DNA of 64,000 nucleotides from the NCBI RefSeq assembly GCF_900100535.1, contig NZ_FNDG01000015.1:62001-126000 (forward strand), read 5' to 3'. Shown here piece by piece: positions 17,972 to 27,199 of the stretch (positions within the stretch are counted from its first letter, which is position 1; each line of letters starts with the position of its first letter). The stretch comes from Phytopseudomonas flavescens. GTDB lineage: Bacteria; Pseudomonadota; Gammaproteobacteria; Pseudomonadales; Pseudomonadaceae. The notes below the pieces were generated by a model. It was not told the origin of the DNA and did not search any database. It saw only the letters and a list, made by a program, of their open reading frames with translations. Both the position numbers and the translations under genes were made by a program.

Positions 17972-18736
17972 GTGATCGTGGACTATCTCCTGCAATTGAC
18001 TAGCGACCCCACTGCCTGGGTCGCCCTGGCTACCCTGGTGGTCATGGAAGTGGTACTGGGCATCGACAACCTGATTTTCATCTCCATCCTCACCAACAAG
18101 CTGCCCGAACATCAGCGCGACAAAGCGCGGCGCCTCGGCATTGGTGCGGCACTGGTGCTGCGCCTGGGGCTGCTCGGTACCGTGGCCTGGATCGTCCAAC
18201 TGGTCGAGCCGGTGATCGAACTGTTCGGCCAGGCGTTCTCCTGGAAGGACATCATCCTCATCGCCGGTGGCCTGTTCCTGCTCTGGAAGGCGACCAAGGA
18301 AATCCATCACTCCATGGACCCGGAGCCGGAAGGCGACATGTTCGTCGGCCGTGCCGCTTCCCTGGGTTTCGGCGCCGCCATCGTGCAGATCCTGCTGCTC
18401 GACCTGGTGTTCTCGGTCGACAGCATCATCACGGCGGTGGGCATGACCCCCCACGTACCCATCATGGTCATCGCCGTGGTCGCAGCCGTCACCGTGATGC
18501 TGCTGGCCGCCAACCCGCTGGCGCGCTTCATCGCCGCCAACCCGACCGTGGTGATGCTGGCCCTGGGCTTCCTGATCATGATCGGCATGACGCTGATCGC
18601 CGAAGGTTTCGGCGCTCACGTGCCAAAAGGCTATATCTACGCCGCCATGGCATTCTCCGCGATCATCGAAGGGCTCAACATGCTGTCCCGTCGCGCCCGC
18701 CGCAAAGCGGCGGCCAAAACCGACAAGGCACCTTGA
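17972..18736 (+). CDS. TerC family integral membrane protein
   Basis: About 254 residues with seven or so hydrophobic helices and the TerC hallmarks VVLGIDNLIFI (about 20-30) and LVFSVDSIITAVGM, whose acidic residues lie within membrane helices. No CBS domains follow, so this is the short form. TerC relatives are linked to metal (Mn2+) export and to tellurium resistance; no ter operon is nearby. Start is a GTG at 17972 or the GTG at 17978 (VDYLLQ); neither has a strong ribosome site. A GC-rich hairpin follows the stop. Confidence 0.88.
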   Translation: MIVDYLLQLTSDPTAWVALATLVVMEVVLGIDNLIFISILTNKLPEHQRDKARRLGIGAALVLRLGLLGTVAWIVQLVEPVIELFGQAFSWKDIILIAGGLFLLWKATKEIHHSMDPEPEGDMFVGRAASLGFGAAIVQILLLDLVFSVDSIITAVGMTPHVPIMVIAVVAAVTVMLLAANPLARFIAANPTVVMLALGFLIMIGMTLIAEGFGAHVPKGYIYAAMAFSAIIEGLNMLSRRARRKAAAKTDKAP

Positions 18737-18741
18737 GGCCA

Positions 18742-18776
18742 GGCCCCTCACCCCCGTTGGCCGGGGGGGAGGGGCC
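18742..18776 (+). terminator. GC-rich hairpin after the TerC gene
   Basis: GGCCCCTC (18742) pairs with GAGGGGCC (ends 18776) and the inner CCCCC with GGGGG. Six bases after the stop. There is no T-tract, so termination efficiency is uncertain. The following bases to about 19199 show no other gene I can support. Confidence 0.5.
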
Positions 18777-19199
18777 CCGCAACGCATCCCTGGCCGGCGG
18801 CTGTCCTTCGGATGGCCTGCGCGTCCTGCCCCCTGCCCGTATCGAGCCCGGCAAGCTTTCGCCCTGACCTACCCCGACGCACGCGCCCATGGCCTTCGGC
18901 CCCGGCGGTTCGCCAGCGCCGCGCAGTGCCTGCGCATTCCGGGCATGAGCCCGCCACTGTGACGGACGTCACCAATCTCCATGTTCGCTGGGCGGATAAC
19001 CGGCGAAGGCGTCATGGCAGCACGTCAACGACGGGCGTATGGACTAGAATCAACCACCGCTGGCGTCGGAATGTTGGCAGCTCCGGCTGCCACCGTGCGC
19101 CAGTCGTCACCTGGGTCGACCCTCGCTGCTCACGTCGCGCTGCTGCGCGGTCAGTGGTTCGTCGGGGGCGCCCCTCCAGAGCGTATTGAGGATATCGAG

Positions 19200-19973
19200 T
19201 TGATTAAACGTTGCATGGGAACGCTTCTGCTGGGCCTCAGCCTGATCAGCTTCGCCAGCTGGGCCGAAATGAAGCCGCTGGAAGCGATGAACATGGCTGG
19301 CCTGCAGCGCAGCCTGGGCCAGATCATGGCCAAGGATTACCTGATGATCGGCTCCGACGTGAAGGTCGACGATGCCATCAAGCAGCTCAACACCAGCATT
19401 GCACTGTTCGAAGACCACCACGCCCAGCTCAAGGCTCACCCCACCAACGACGAGGTGCGTGCTGCCCTGGCCCAGGTCGAGGTGATCTGGAGCGCCTATC
19501 GCGGCATGATCACTGCCACGCCGGACAAGGCCCAGGCGAGCGCGATGCTCGCCAAGGCCGAGGAACTGGTGAAGCAGTGCCAGCACGTCACCGACCTGTT
19601 CGAAAAGCACAACGGCGACGCCGCCTCGCATGCGATCAACCGCAGTGGCTGGAACCGTGTGCTGACCCAGCGTACCGCGATGTTCTACATGGCCCGCGCC
19701 TGGGGAGTTCAAGCCCCCGACCTGGATGCCAACTTCGACGCCTCGGTGAAGGAGTTCGACAGCATCATGAAGGAGCTGCAGGCCGCTGGCGCACCGAATG
19801 ACCAGATCGCCGCCGCGCTGCGCAAGGCCGATGCGCGCTGGCAGTTCGCGACCAAGGCCTTCGCCTCCAAGGACTTCGTGCCGACCATCGTCGCCGTGAA
19901 TGCCGAGTCGATGTTCCGCCAGCTCAACGAGATGACCCGCCTTTACGCCGGCCTGCAGGGCGACCAGCTCTGA
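19200..19973 (+). CDS. Exported helical protein with PilJ-type N-terminal-like domain
   Basis: 257 residues from a TTG at 19200, chosen because GAGGA lies 8 nt upstream and it gives a proper signal peptide (IKRC, hydrophobic core LLLGLSLISFA, cleavage near SWA-E). An ATG at 19215 is the alternative. The mature part is helical with a long MxxLNxSIxLFE-like stretch (INRSGWNRVLTQRTAMFYMARAWG) resembling the PilJ-type sensor fold of nitrate-responsive and type IV pilus receptors, but no signalling domain follows. Probably a periplasmic protein of unknown ligand. Confidence 0.65.
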   Translation: MIKRCMGTLLLGLSLISFASWAEMKPLEAMNMAGLQRSLGQIMAKDYLMIGSDVKVDDAIKQLNTSIALFEDHHAQLKAHPTNDEVRAALAQVEVIWSAYRGMITATPDKAQASAMLAKAEELVKQCQHVTDLFEKHNGDAASHAINRSGWNRVLTQRTAMFYMARAWGVQAPDLDANFDASVKEFDSIMKELQAAGAPNDQIAAALRKADARWQFATKAFASKDFVPTIVAVNAESMFRQLNEMTRLYAGLQGDQL

Positions 19974-20033
19974 CCCGGCGGTGCTCATCCCGCCCGGGAT
20001 GAGCACCGGCTCGCGCCTCGACTCGCTGCACCT

Positions 20034-21443
20034 TCAGAACGACTCGATGATCCGCCCCAGTGTCGCCATGGCCTGCTCGCTCTGCGTGCTCCACGGGTGG
20101 CCGTGGTTGAGCCGGGCGCAATGGCCGAAGCTGCGGGTGGCCGAGAAGATCGGCCCCGGCGCCAGGCTGATGCCCTGGGCCAGGGCCAGCCGGAACAGTT
20201 GCAGCGCATCCACCCGCTGGGCGAATTCGAACCAAAGAAAATAACCGCCGCTCGGCTGGGTCACCCGGGTGTCCGCCGGAAAGTGCCGCGCTGCCGAGGC
20301 CAGCATCGACGCCTGCTGGGTTTCCAGATGATGGCGCAGCTTGCGCAGATGGCGGTCGTAACCGCCGTGCTGCAGGTAGTCGGCCAGGGCCGCCTGGGCC
20401 GGCACCGAGGGTGAGATGGTGGTCATCAGCTTGAGCCGGGCGATGCGCTGGGCATAGCGGCCACCGGCGACCCAACCGACCCGATAGCCCGGCGCCAGGC
20501 ATTTGGAGAACGAGCCGCAGTGCATCACCAGGCCCTCGCGGTCGAAGCTCTTCACCGGTTTTGGCGGTTGGGTGCCGTAGTACAGCTCGGCATACACGTC
20601 GTCCTCGATCAGTGGCACCTGATGGCGTTGCAGCAGCTCGTAGAGGCCGCGTTTCTTGTCGTCGCTCATGCTCGCGCCGAGCGGGTTCTGCAGGCTGCTC
20701 ATGAACCAGCAGGCGTTGATCGGCAAGCGTTGCAGGCTGTCGGCCAGGCTGTCCAGATCGATGCCTTCGCGTGGGTGCACGGGAATTTCCACTGCCTTGA
20801 GCTTGAGCCGTTCCAGCACCTGCAGGGTGGCGTAGAACGCCGGGCTCTCGATGGCCACCAGATCGCCCGGCTCGGTCACCGACTGCAGGCACAGGTTGAG
20901 TGCCTCCATGGCGCCGGTGGTGATCACCAGCTCTTCCAGCGGCAGCCGCACGCCGCTGACCATGTAGCGCAGAGCGATCTGCCGGCGCAGGTCGGGATTG
21001 CCCTCGGTCATGTCGGCGATCACCGCATGACTGGGCATGTCGCGCACGCTCTGCGCCATGGAGCGGGCCAGGCGCGGCAGCGGGAACAGGTCCGGGCTGG
21101 GGAAGGCCGAGCCGAAAGGCACGGTGTGCGGATCCTTCAACGAGCCCAGCACCGAGAACACCAGTTCGCTGACATCGACATCGGTGGTCTGCGCCGTGCC
21201 TGCGCGCACCTCCGGCTCGTGCAACGGACGTTGGGCGTGCTCGCGGACGAAATAGCCGGAACGTGCACGGGCGTGGACAAGGCCACGGTCTTCAAGCAGG
21301 TAGTAAGCCTGGAACACGGTCGACGGGCTTACCCCGTAGGTGCGGCTGGCGTGGCGCACCGAGGGCACCTTTTCGCCAGGCGCGAGAACGCCGGTGCGGA
21401 TCAGCCCGGCTATTTCATCGGCGAATTTCTCGTAGCGCTTCAT
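20034..21443 (-). CDS. MocR/PdxR-type GntR regulator with aminotransferase domain
   Basis: 469 residues. N-terminal winged helix of GntR type (ADEIAGLIRTGVLAPGEKVPSVR, GVSPSTVFQAYYLLEDRG; residues 5-70), then a fold-type I aminotransferase domain with PLP lysine in CGSFSKCLAPGYRVGW. Start at the ATG at 21443 (MKRYEKFAD). Such regulators bind PLP or an amino compound as effector. It diverges from the truncated cysI promoter at 21726; in many Pseudomonas a gene of this kind lies next to cysI, so it may be the original neighbour. Confidence 0.88.
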   Translation of the reverse strand: MKRYEKFADEIAGLIRTGVLAPGEKVPSVRHASRTYGVSPSTVFQAYYLLEDRGLVHARARSGYFVREHAQRPLHEPEVRAGTAQTTDVDVSELVFSVLGSLKDPHTVPFGSAFPSPDLFPLPRLARSMAQSVRDMPSHAVIADMTEGNPDLRRQIALRYMVSGVRLPLEELVITTGAMEALNLCLQSVTEPGDLVAIESPAFYATLQVLERLKLKAVEIPVHPREGIDLDSLADSLQRLPINACWFMSSLQNPLGASMSDDKKRGLYELLQRHQVPLIEDDVYAELYYGTQPPKPVKSFDREGLVMHCGSFSKCLAPGYRVGWVAGGRYAQRIARLKLMTTISPSVPAQAALADYLQHGGYDRHLRKLRHHLETQQASMLASAARHFPADTRVTQPSGGYFLWFEFAQRVDALQLFRLALAQGISLAPGPIFSATRSFGHCARLNHGHPWSTQSEQAMATLGRIIESF

Positions 21444-21725
21444 GCTGTCCTGACTTGGCGGATGGGAGCAGGGCAGCACCGCTGCTCGCCATGGCGTGGG
21501 CGCGGATGATGGCCCGCTGACGACTCTGGGAACAGATCCAGAGATCTCGATAAAATACGGATCAGAGCTGGGAGCGCGCTGCCATAAGGGGCTTTCGGGA
21601 TGAAAAAGGTAGCAGTTTCTGCTTCTGATATGGGTTTTTCAGTTTTATCTGCGTCTGTTTCGAAATGCCCCTGTTGTCCATAGTGCAGGCCTGTATGCCG
21701 TGTGTGGCGGCAATGAGGGCCTTGT

Positions 21726-22826
21726 ATGTATCACTACGACGAGTACGACCACGCTCTGGTGCGCGAGCGCGTTGCGCAGTTTCGCGATCAGGTGCAGCGG
21801 CGCATCAGCGGCGAGCTGAGCGAGGAGGAGTTTCTCCCGCTGCGCCTGCAGAACGGCCTGTACCTGCAGAAGCACGCCTATATGCTGCGCGTGGCGATCC
21901 CCTACGGCACCCTGTCGGCTAGGCAACTGCGCACCCTGGCGGCCATCGCGCGGGACTACGACCGCGATTACGGGCACTTCACCACACGAAGCTTCGTGCG
22001 TGCGGCCGAAGCCCTGGGCATTACCCAGGCTGGCGTGAGTAATGCCATCAAGCGCCTGGAAACCCAGTTGGCGACCGCGCTGCTGGTGCGCACCACGCGC
22101 AGCGTCAACCTGACGGTCGATGGCGAGGCCTTCTTCCATCGCTGTCGGCAGGTCATCGCCGATCTCAACGACGCCAGGCTGGTGCTGTGCCGCGCCCAGC
22201 GCCAACCGACCGGTACCTTGCGGGTGAGCCTGCCGGTTTCCTTCGGGCGCAACCGGGTGGTGCCGCTGCTCGGCGCCTTCCAGGCCCGTTATCCACAGGT
22301 CGACCTGGCCATCGCCATCACCGATCGCTACGTCAACCTGGTGGACGAAGGCATGGATGTCGCCGTTCGCTTCGGCCCCCTGGAGGACTCCAGCCTGATC
22401 GCACGGCCCCTCGCTCGGGTGCGTCGGCGCTTGGTCGGCACGCCAGCCTATTTCGCGAAGCACGGGGTGCCCGAATCGCTCGATGAGCTGGCGCGGCACA
22501 ACTGCCTGGCGTTGACCTATCACGAAACCGGGCGCGCCCGCTCCTGGGTCTTTCAGGAGGCTGGCGAGTCGCGCAGCTTCCGGCCCAAGGGCTCGATGAC
22601 CTTCAACGACGGCTTCGCCCTGCATGCCGCCGCGCTGGCCGGCTTCGGCCTGGGGCAGATCCACGACTACCACGTCGCAGCCGAAATCGCCGCCGGCCTG
22701 CTGCTGCCGGTGCTCGAAGAGTTCCAGCCCGAGGCGGACGTGATGTCCATCGTCTATCCCCAGTCCCGGCACCTCTCGCCACGGGTTCGCGCCTTCGTCG
22801 ACTTCATGGTCGAGGCGTTGCCGTAG
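21726..22826 (+). CDS. In-frame chimera: CysI N-terminus fused to a LysR regulator lacking its start
   Basis: 366 codons. Residues 1-88 (MYHYDEYDHALVRERVAQFR..., ELSEEEFLPLRLQNGLYLQ, ending GHFTTR) read as the N-terminus of Pseudomonas CysI, sulfite/nitrite reductase hemoprotein. From residue 89 (SFVRAAEALGITQAGVSN) the protein is a LysR regulator: HTH followed by an effector-binding domain. The first ~18 LysR residues (helix 1) are missing, and so is the whole catalytic part of CysI. The junction at about 21989 sits on AAGCTT. The frame is open, so a fusion protein could be made from the cysI promoter. CysI activity is lost at this locus. Whether the LysR half still binds DNA is unclear. Confidence 0.8.
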   Translation: MYHYDEYDHALVRERVAQFRDQVQRRISGELSEEEFLPLRLQNGLYLQKHAYMLRVAIPYGTLSARQLRTLAAIARDYDRDYGHFTTRSFVRAAEALGITQAGVSNAIKRLETQLATALLVRTTRSVNLTVDGEAFFHRCRQVIADLNDARLVLCRAQRQPTGTLRVSLPVSFGRNRVVPLLGAFQARYPQVDLAIAITDRYVNLVDEGMDVAVRFGPLEDSSLIARPLARVRRRLVGTPAYFAKHGVPESLDELARHNCLALTYHETGRARSWVFQEAGESRSFRPKGSMTFNDGFALHAAALAGFGLGQIHDYHVAAEIAAGLLLPVLEEFQPEADVMSIVYPQSRHLSPRVRAFVDFMVEALP

Positions 22827-22830
22827 GGGA

Positions 22831-23160
22831 ATGGAGATCGCTGTACCACTACCTGCCCCGCTTACTTACAGCGCGAGCATGGCGGCGGTCCACTCATTCA
22901 CCGAGAGCCTGTGCGTTCAGCTCGCAGAGACGACGGTAAGCGTGATCAAAGTGGCCCCACCAGGTGTGCGTATCACCATGTTCGGCCAAGAAAACGCTGA
23001 ACAAGCCACGCCCTCGGACGATATCCTCGACGCAGCGCTTGGCCTTCTGCATGCCGAGGCCCCGCGAAAAGACGTCATCGTGAACAATGCCAAGTTTGTC
23101 CGCTATTCGCAGGCGGATGGTACCTATGACAGTGTCTTGAACAGGCTGCCGGGCCGCCGG
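22831..23160 (+). pseudogene. C-terminal remnant of a DltE-like short-chain dehydrogenase
   Basis: The frame from 22831 carries PLPAPLTYSASMAAVHSFTE, then SVIKVAPPGVRITMFG and a FVRYSQ stretch: the second half of a DltE-type SDR. The Rossmann N-terminus is absent and the catalytic YxxxK lysine is replaced (YSASM). It begins 5 bp after the LysR stop, so a second junction lies there. The frame stays open to 23307, but the last ~48 codons do not look like SDR sequence. Probably dead. Confidence 0.7.
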
Positions 23161-23316
23161 TCGAGTAAGGCTCAGTTTGGCGCTTTTCTCGCGTTGAAAA
23201 GGTCTGCGCAGAAGAGGGGCGCAGCGGGGACATCGAAGCCTTTGAGTGGGTCGAGATACCACGTTCACGCACGAGGCCAGACAGCCTTGCACGGCCTGGC
23301 CATTTGATAGGAGGGC

Positions 23317-23673
23317 TTACCGGTGGATGCCGGGTTTGTTTACCCAGCCGACCACGAGGCAAAGGGTTAATACGACCAGCGGCGCGATAGAGTGGGTAAG
23401 CTCCCCGTGCCACAGCACCGTGGCCGCAGCGCCGACCATTGCTGCTGCGCCGATTGCTGCCCCCCAGAATCGTAACGACTTGATGGCCAGCAGGATGGCC
23501 GCACTCAACTCCAGCAACCCCGTTACATAGTGAAACCAGCTTGGATAACCCCACCGCGCATAGTCAGCGACGACTCCCGGGGGCGCGATGATGTTGCCGC
23601 CAGCACCGATCAGGAAGAAGGCCGCAAGCAGCAAGGCCAGAATGGACTTCCAAGGGAAATTAGTCAGGGTCAT
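23317..23673 (-). CDS. DoxX-like small membrane protein
   Basis: 118 residues with four hydrophobic helices (about 10-28, 48-65, 70-88, 95-112) and the DoxX-type layout, including YVTGLLELSAAILL between helices. Members are inner-membrane proteins tied to oxidative or thiol stress; function is poorly defined. It overlaps the end of the tetR gene by 14 bp, so the two form one transcript. Confidence 0.78.
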   Translation of the reverse strand: MTLTNFPWKSILALLLAAFFLIGAGGNIIAPPGVVADYARWGYPSWFHYVTGLLELSAAILLAIKSLRFWGAAIGAAAMVGAAATVLWHGELTHSIAPLVVLTLCLVVGWVNKPGIHR

Positions 23674-24340
23674 GCGAGCTCCTTATTGCCTGCGCGCCGT
23701 GAAGGAAAGTGGTTACGGCGCTGTTGACGATGGTGTTCATCCGGTCTGCCGACAGTGGAAGCTGGTCGAGCCCGGCAAGGGCACGCAACTGGGCTTCCAT
23801 CACCACAATGTTGACGAACTGCTGTGCGAGCGTTTGCGCTGGCAGCCTTGTTGAAAAACCGTTTGAGGGAGTGGCTTGGTGGGCTTCGATCCACGGTGCC
23901 AGGATGTCTGCGGCCCTGAAGTGGCCCGCTTGCAGTACGGCTTGGGAAAGCGCCGGAAAGCGTTTGCCTTCAGCCAGCATCAGGCGATGCAACTCCAACG
24001 TGCGTGGCTGCAAGACTGCTTGCAGCAACTGATGTCCGAAGGCCGACAAGGCTTCCTGAACAGAGCCCTCACCGAGGTTTAAAGCTTCAAGGGGCCGAGC
24101 CAGTTCAGCGCAAAGCTGCTCCACCGCCTCAATGAACAATCCCTCTTTGCCGCCGAAATGGCTGTACACGTTGCGACGCGAACCACCTACGCGAGCAATC
24201 AGGTCATCTACCGCCACCGACGCAAAGCCGCGTTCCAGAAATAGCTCGGCGGCAACCGCAGTGAGGTCTCGAAGGCGCAGCGCGCCTTTGCTGGTTCTGT
24301 TGCCGGGCGGTGCTTCGACTTGCTGTTGTGGCATACGCAA
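23660..24340 (-). CDS. TetR family repressor
   Basis: 226 residues. N-terminal TetR HTH (AAELFLERGFASVAVDDLIA, then VGGSRRNVYSHFGGKEGLF; about residues 28-75) and a helical effector domain. It probably represses its own operon with the DoxX-like gene. A palindrome GGTAC-N6-GTACC lies 18 bp before the start and is a good operator candidate. Start is the ATG at 24340; the ATG two codons later is possible. Confidence 0.87.
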   Translation of the reverse strand: MRMPQQQVEAPPGNRTSKGALRLRDLTAVAAELFLERGFASVAVDDLIARVGGSRRNVYSHFGGKEGLFIEAVEQLCAELARPLEALNLGEGSVQEALSAFGHQLLQAVLQPRTLELHRLMLAEGKRFPALSQAVLQAGHFRAADILAPWIEAHQATPSNGFSTRLPAQTLAQQFVNIVVMEAQLRALAGLDQLPLSADRMNTIVNSAVTTFLHGAQAIRSSHDPD

Positions 24341-24358
24341 TCCGCCAATCGACTAAAA

Positions 24359-24374
24359 GGTACGCAATTGTACC
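24359..24374. promoter_or_regulatory. Palindrome upstream of tetR, candidate operator
   Basis: GGTACGCAATTGTACC has perfect GGTAC/GTACC arms and lies between the tetR start and the empty 350-bp region to its right. Position suits autoregulation. I see no gene in 24375-24722. Confidence 0.5.
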
Positions 24375-24722
24375 ATTTGTTCGGCTACTGGCTAGCGTGG
24401 ATGAACCGAGGGGCTCCATAAGCACAAAACGTAGTTGTGCCAAACAGCGCGCCCGCTGTGAATGCCTGGTTTCGGTTTTCTACTTTGTTTAGAGTCCGGG
24501 CTTGAGCCGAAGAAATGCCCTGGGTACTGTTTAAGTCATCACCCCGTCTGCTTTCGACCGATCTTAAAAGCTGGTCGCGAGAGGCAACTTCTGAGCCGCA
24601 AGCAGCCCTTCCCAGCTGAGATAAAGGACTCAAGCCCCGGCCAGAGGCGGGCGCCTGGGAGGTTTGTTGGAGCGGGCCGACGTTGCAGGCTCACGAGGCA
24701 TTCATGGCTGCCGCCAGCAAGC

Positions 24723-25208
24723 TCACTGCTGCTTCAACACCAGCGTCGTCCCAGGCCCCGGCACATGGATTTCGGATGCGCTGATCACTTCGATGGGTTC
24801 GCCGGTTCCCGGAAACAGCACGGCATCGCCCTGCACCTTGCCGAAGGTCATCACCGAGCCCACCCAGTCATAAGTTGCCGAGCCCGTGAACTCGTAGGTC
24901 TTGATGTGGGCCTTCTTGGTGATGACATGGTTCTCGCCGAAGTCGAAGCTGATGGTCATCGGGTAACCGTCCTGCTCAGCGGTGCCGGTGTACAGCCCGC
25001 GCGGCCGTGGCTCGGGCGTTGGTTTTGCCTTGTAGGCGTCGACGATTTCCAGCTTCGCCGCGCTCACCGTTGGTGGTCTGCTTCGGAACTCGTCCATCGA
25101 TTTCTTGTGTTCGTAGGGCACGTAGATAGTCACATAAGCACCCCAGGCAATGAGCGCGATGACCATCAGGCTGAACAGGTGGCCGGATCCGCGCTGTAAC
25201 TTCTTCAT
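24723..25208 (-). CDS. Membrane-anchored periplasmic protein of unknown function
   Basis: 161 residues from the ATG at 25208. One N-terminal hydrophobic helix (about 10-28, HLFSLMVIALIAWGAYVTIY) after a basic KKLQRG start suggests an anchor with the rest outside. The C-terminal ~100 residues are beta-rich (GLYTGTAEQDGYPMTISFDF) and recall small lipocalin-like periplasmic domains. No family recognised. It stands alone, divergent from a frameshifted membrane gene. Confidence 0.7.
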   Translation of the reverse strand: MKKLQRGSGHLFSLMVIALIAWGAYVTIYVPYEHKKSMDEFRSRPPTVSAAKLEIVDAYKAKPTPEPRPRGLYTGTAEQDGYPMTISFDFGENHVITKKAHIKTYEFTGSATYDWVGSVMTFGKVQGDAVLFPGTGEPIEVISASEIHVPGPGTTLVLKQQ

Positions 25209-25318
25209 CGTATTTTTCCCAGATTGCTGACACGCCGCCCTCTGCATGCCGAGGGTTGCTATCGTTTCGAGCCGACGGGCTAGGATATCAAGCGTTTTCA
25301 CTCGTTGCAGGCGTCAGC

Positions 25319-25702
25319 ATGGCGTCTTCCCCTTATCGAATACCAGAGGCTGCGCTGACCATTGCACCCGCGGGAAACCGCTCTGGAAAGCGTTCTGGCT
25401 GGTGCATGTCCTTGGGCGCGCACTCTTCTTCGCCATTCTCCGTTTTGGCGTACTGGAGCACTTCGCTGCCTCGATCTTCGACCTCGTGCATCGTTGGGAC
25501 GAGCAGTTGCTGCGCAGGAGTGGGCTGCACGTTTTTGCGCTTATCGCGCTTGCGCCGCTGTTGATATACGTCTGGTGGTGGTCTGGCGTTGCGGCCATGA
25601 CACCCGCTGGGCTGCCGGATGATTCTGGCGCGTACCGTGGCGGTGATGACTGCACTGTTCCTGGTCTGGTTGCTGGTGGCGTGCGTCTGGGAGCTTTTCT
25701 GA
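25319..25702 (+). pseudogene. Frameshifted small membrane protein gene
   Basis: Three reading segments join into one sensible protein: MASSPYRIPEAALTIAP from the ATG at 25319 (frame 2), GKPLWKAFWLVHVLGRALFF through VWWWSGVA in frame 1 (about 25373-25590), and MILARTVAVMTALFLVWLL to a stop at 25702 back in frame 2. Shifts lie near 25372 and between 25590 and 25620. The combined product has three hydrophobic helices. Either a decayed gene or a sequencing error. The rest of the gap to 25858 shows nothing. Confidence 0.6.
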
Positions 25703-25858
25703 GTACCGGCGCCTTGTCCATCAGGGGGCTGGAGCCACCTGCATCATGCGTGAGATCCCCGTTTGCGCAAAGGCGTAGGCGTCAGCCTTGAACGCCAGGC
25801 AGGCGATGGAGACGCAGAGGCTGGCCAGTGCTGGCAGCGATAGTCCGCTCACACCGCA

Positions 25859-27199
25859 CTACGCCGACACGACCGGTAGATGAACCGTGAAAACGGCACC
25901 GCCTCCGGCGGCGTCGTTGATCGTGATACGGCCCCTGTGAGCGCGCACGATCTCCTCCACCAGATGCAGCCCGAGGCCGTGACCAGGGACGTCGGTCTTG
26001 CCGCGGTAAAAGGGTTGGAAGATGTGCTCGCGGTCCTCGCTCGCCACGCCCTTGCCCTGGTCGGCGACAGCCACGGTTCCGCGTGGTGCCACGGTGATGC
26101 CAATGGTGCCGGTGCCTTCACCGTGGACGAGCGCGTTCTGCACCAGGTTGGTGATCACGCGGCTCAGTGCACTGGCCTGGCCGAGTACCCACACGGGCTG
26201 ATCGGGCGCATTCAGTACCAGGTCATCGCAGCGGGAGAGGGCCACAGGCGCGATATCGGAGACCAGGTCGCGGGTCAGGGCCACGAGGTCGACGCGAACG
26301 AACTCGACCTGGGGAGACTGCAGCCGCTGCAGGTCCAGCAACTGTTCGGCGACGGTGGCCAGGCGGCTCAGGTCGATGAGCAGAACCGGCTTCAGTGGGT
26401 GTGAGGGCATGCCATCGAGACGCGCCATCAGCACGGCGATGGGCATGCGTAACTCATGGGCCGCGTCACGCAGGAAGCGATCACGGGCGTGATACGCCTT
26501 GCTCAGGCGCTCCATGGCGGCATTGAAGGCGCTGACCAGCGGGCGAATCTCCCGAGGTACGGAGTCCTCTGTCAGGTGCGCATCCGGGGTGGAGATATCC
26601 AGCGCCGATGCCTCTTTGGTCACCCGCCGCACACCTCGCGTCGCATGCAGCACGACCATGGGGGTGGCGAGCAGGGTGAACAGAATCAATGGCGTCAGGA
26701 AGTAGGGACTGAGCAAACCCGTCGCCTGGAGAATCAGGCTCTTGAAGTCGGACATTGCCACGCCGCCGACCATGATGTGGATCTGCTGGTCCTGTATCGG
26801 CTTGACCTCGATGCGCATCGTCAGCTCGTTCTGCTCCGGCAGCGCACGCATTTGCGAGACGCCCAGCAAGGGCAGGCTCCGTTCCAGCGCCTGATACGCG
26901 GACGGCACGTTACCCAACTGCTGACGATGGCCGTTGGCGTCGCGAATCACCACCCAGAGCTGCGGGTTGTCCGCCTGCAAACTGCGCAGCTCATTGGTAC
27001 GTTCGAACGCCAGGCCATCCGGCTGCACGGCAATGGCACTCACCAGGGTGTCGATGACCGAATCGCTCATGAAAGTGAAGCGGTCGTCGATGATGTAGTA
27101 CAGGGTGCCGGCGATCGAGGTCACCAGTACCACCACCTGCATGAGGCACAGCGACCACAGCAGGCGGCCGATGAGCGAGGGGCTGTGCAGTGCTTTCAT
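25859..27199 (-). CDS. Two-component sensor histidine kinase
   Basis: 446 residues. Two membrane helices (about 10-35 and 165-190) frame a periplasmic sensor of ~130 residues; then HAMP, HisKA with AAHELRMPIAV (phosphoacceptor His) and HATPase with NLVQNALVHG, DQGKGV and GHGLGLHLV. It is QseC/PmrB-like in layout. It overlaps the response regulator by 4 bp (27196-27199), which fixes the start and pairs the two. Signal unknown. Confidence 0.9.
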   Translation of the reverse strand: MKALHSPSLIGRLLWSLCLMQVVVLVTSIAGTLYYIIDDRFTFMSDSVIDTLVSAIAVQPDGLAFERTNELRSLQADNPQLWVVIRDANGHRQQLGNVPSAYQALERSLPLLGVSQMRALPEQNELTMRIEVKPIQDQQIHIMVGGVAMSDFKSLILQATGLLSPYFLTPLILFTLLATPMVVLHATRGVRRVTKEASALDISTPDAHLTEDSVPREIRPLVSAFNAAMERLSKAYHARDRFLRDAAHELRMPIAVLMARLDGMPSHPLKPVLLIDLSRLATVAEQLLDLQRLQSPQVEFVRVDLVALTRDLVSDIAPVALSRCDDLVLNAPDQPVWVLGQASALSRVITNLVQNALVHGEGTGTIGITVAPRGTVAVADQGKGVASEDREHIFQPFYRGKTDVPGHGLGLHLVEEIVRAHRGRITINDAAGGGAVFTVHLPVVSA

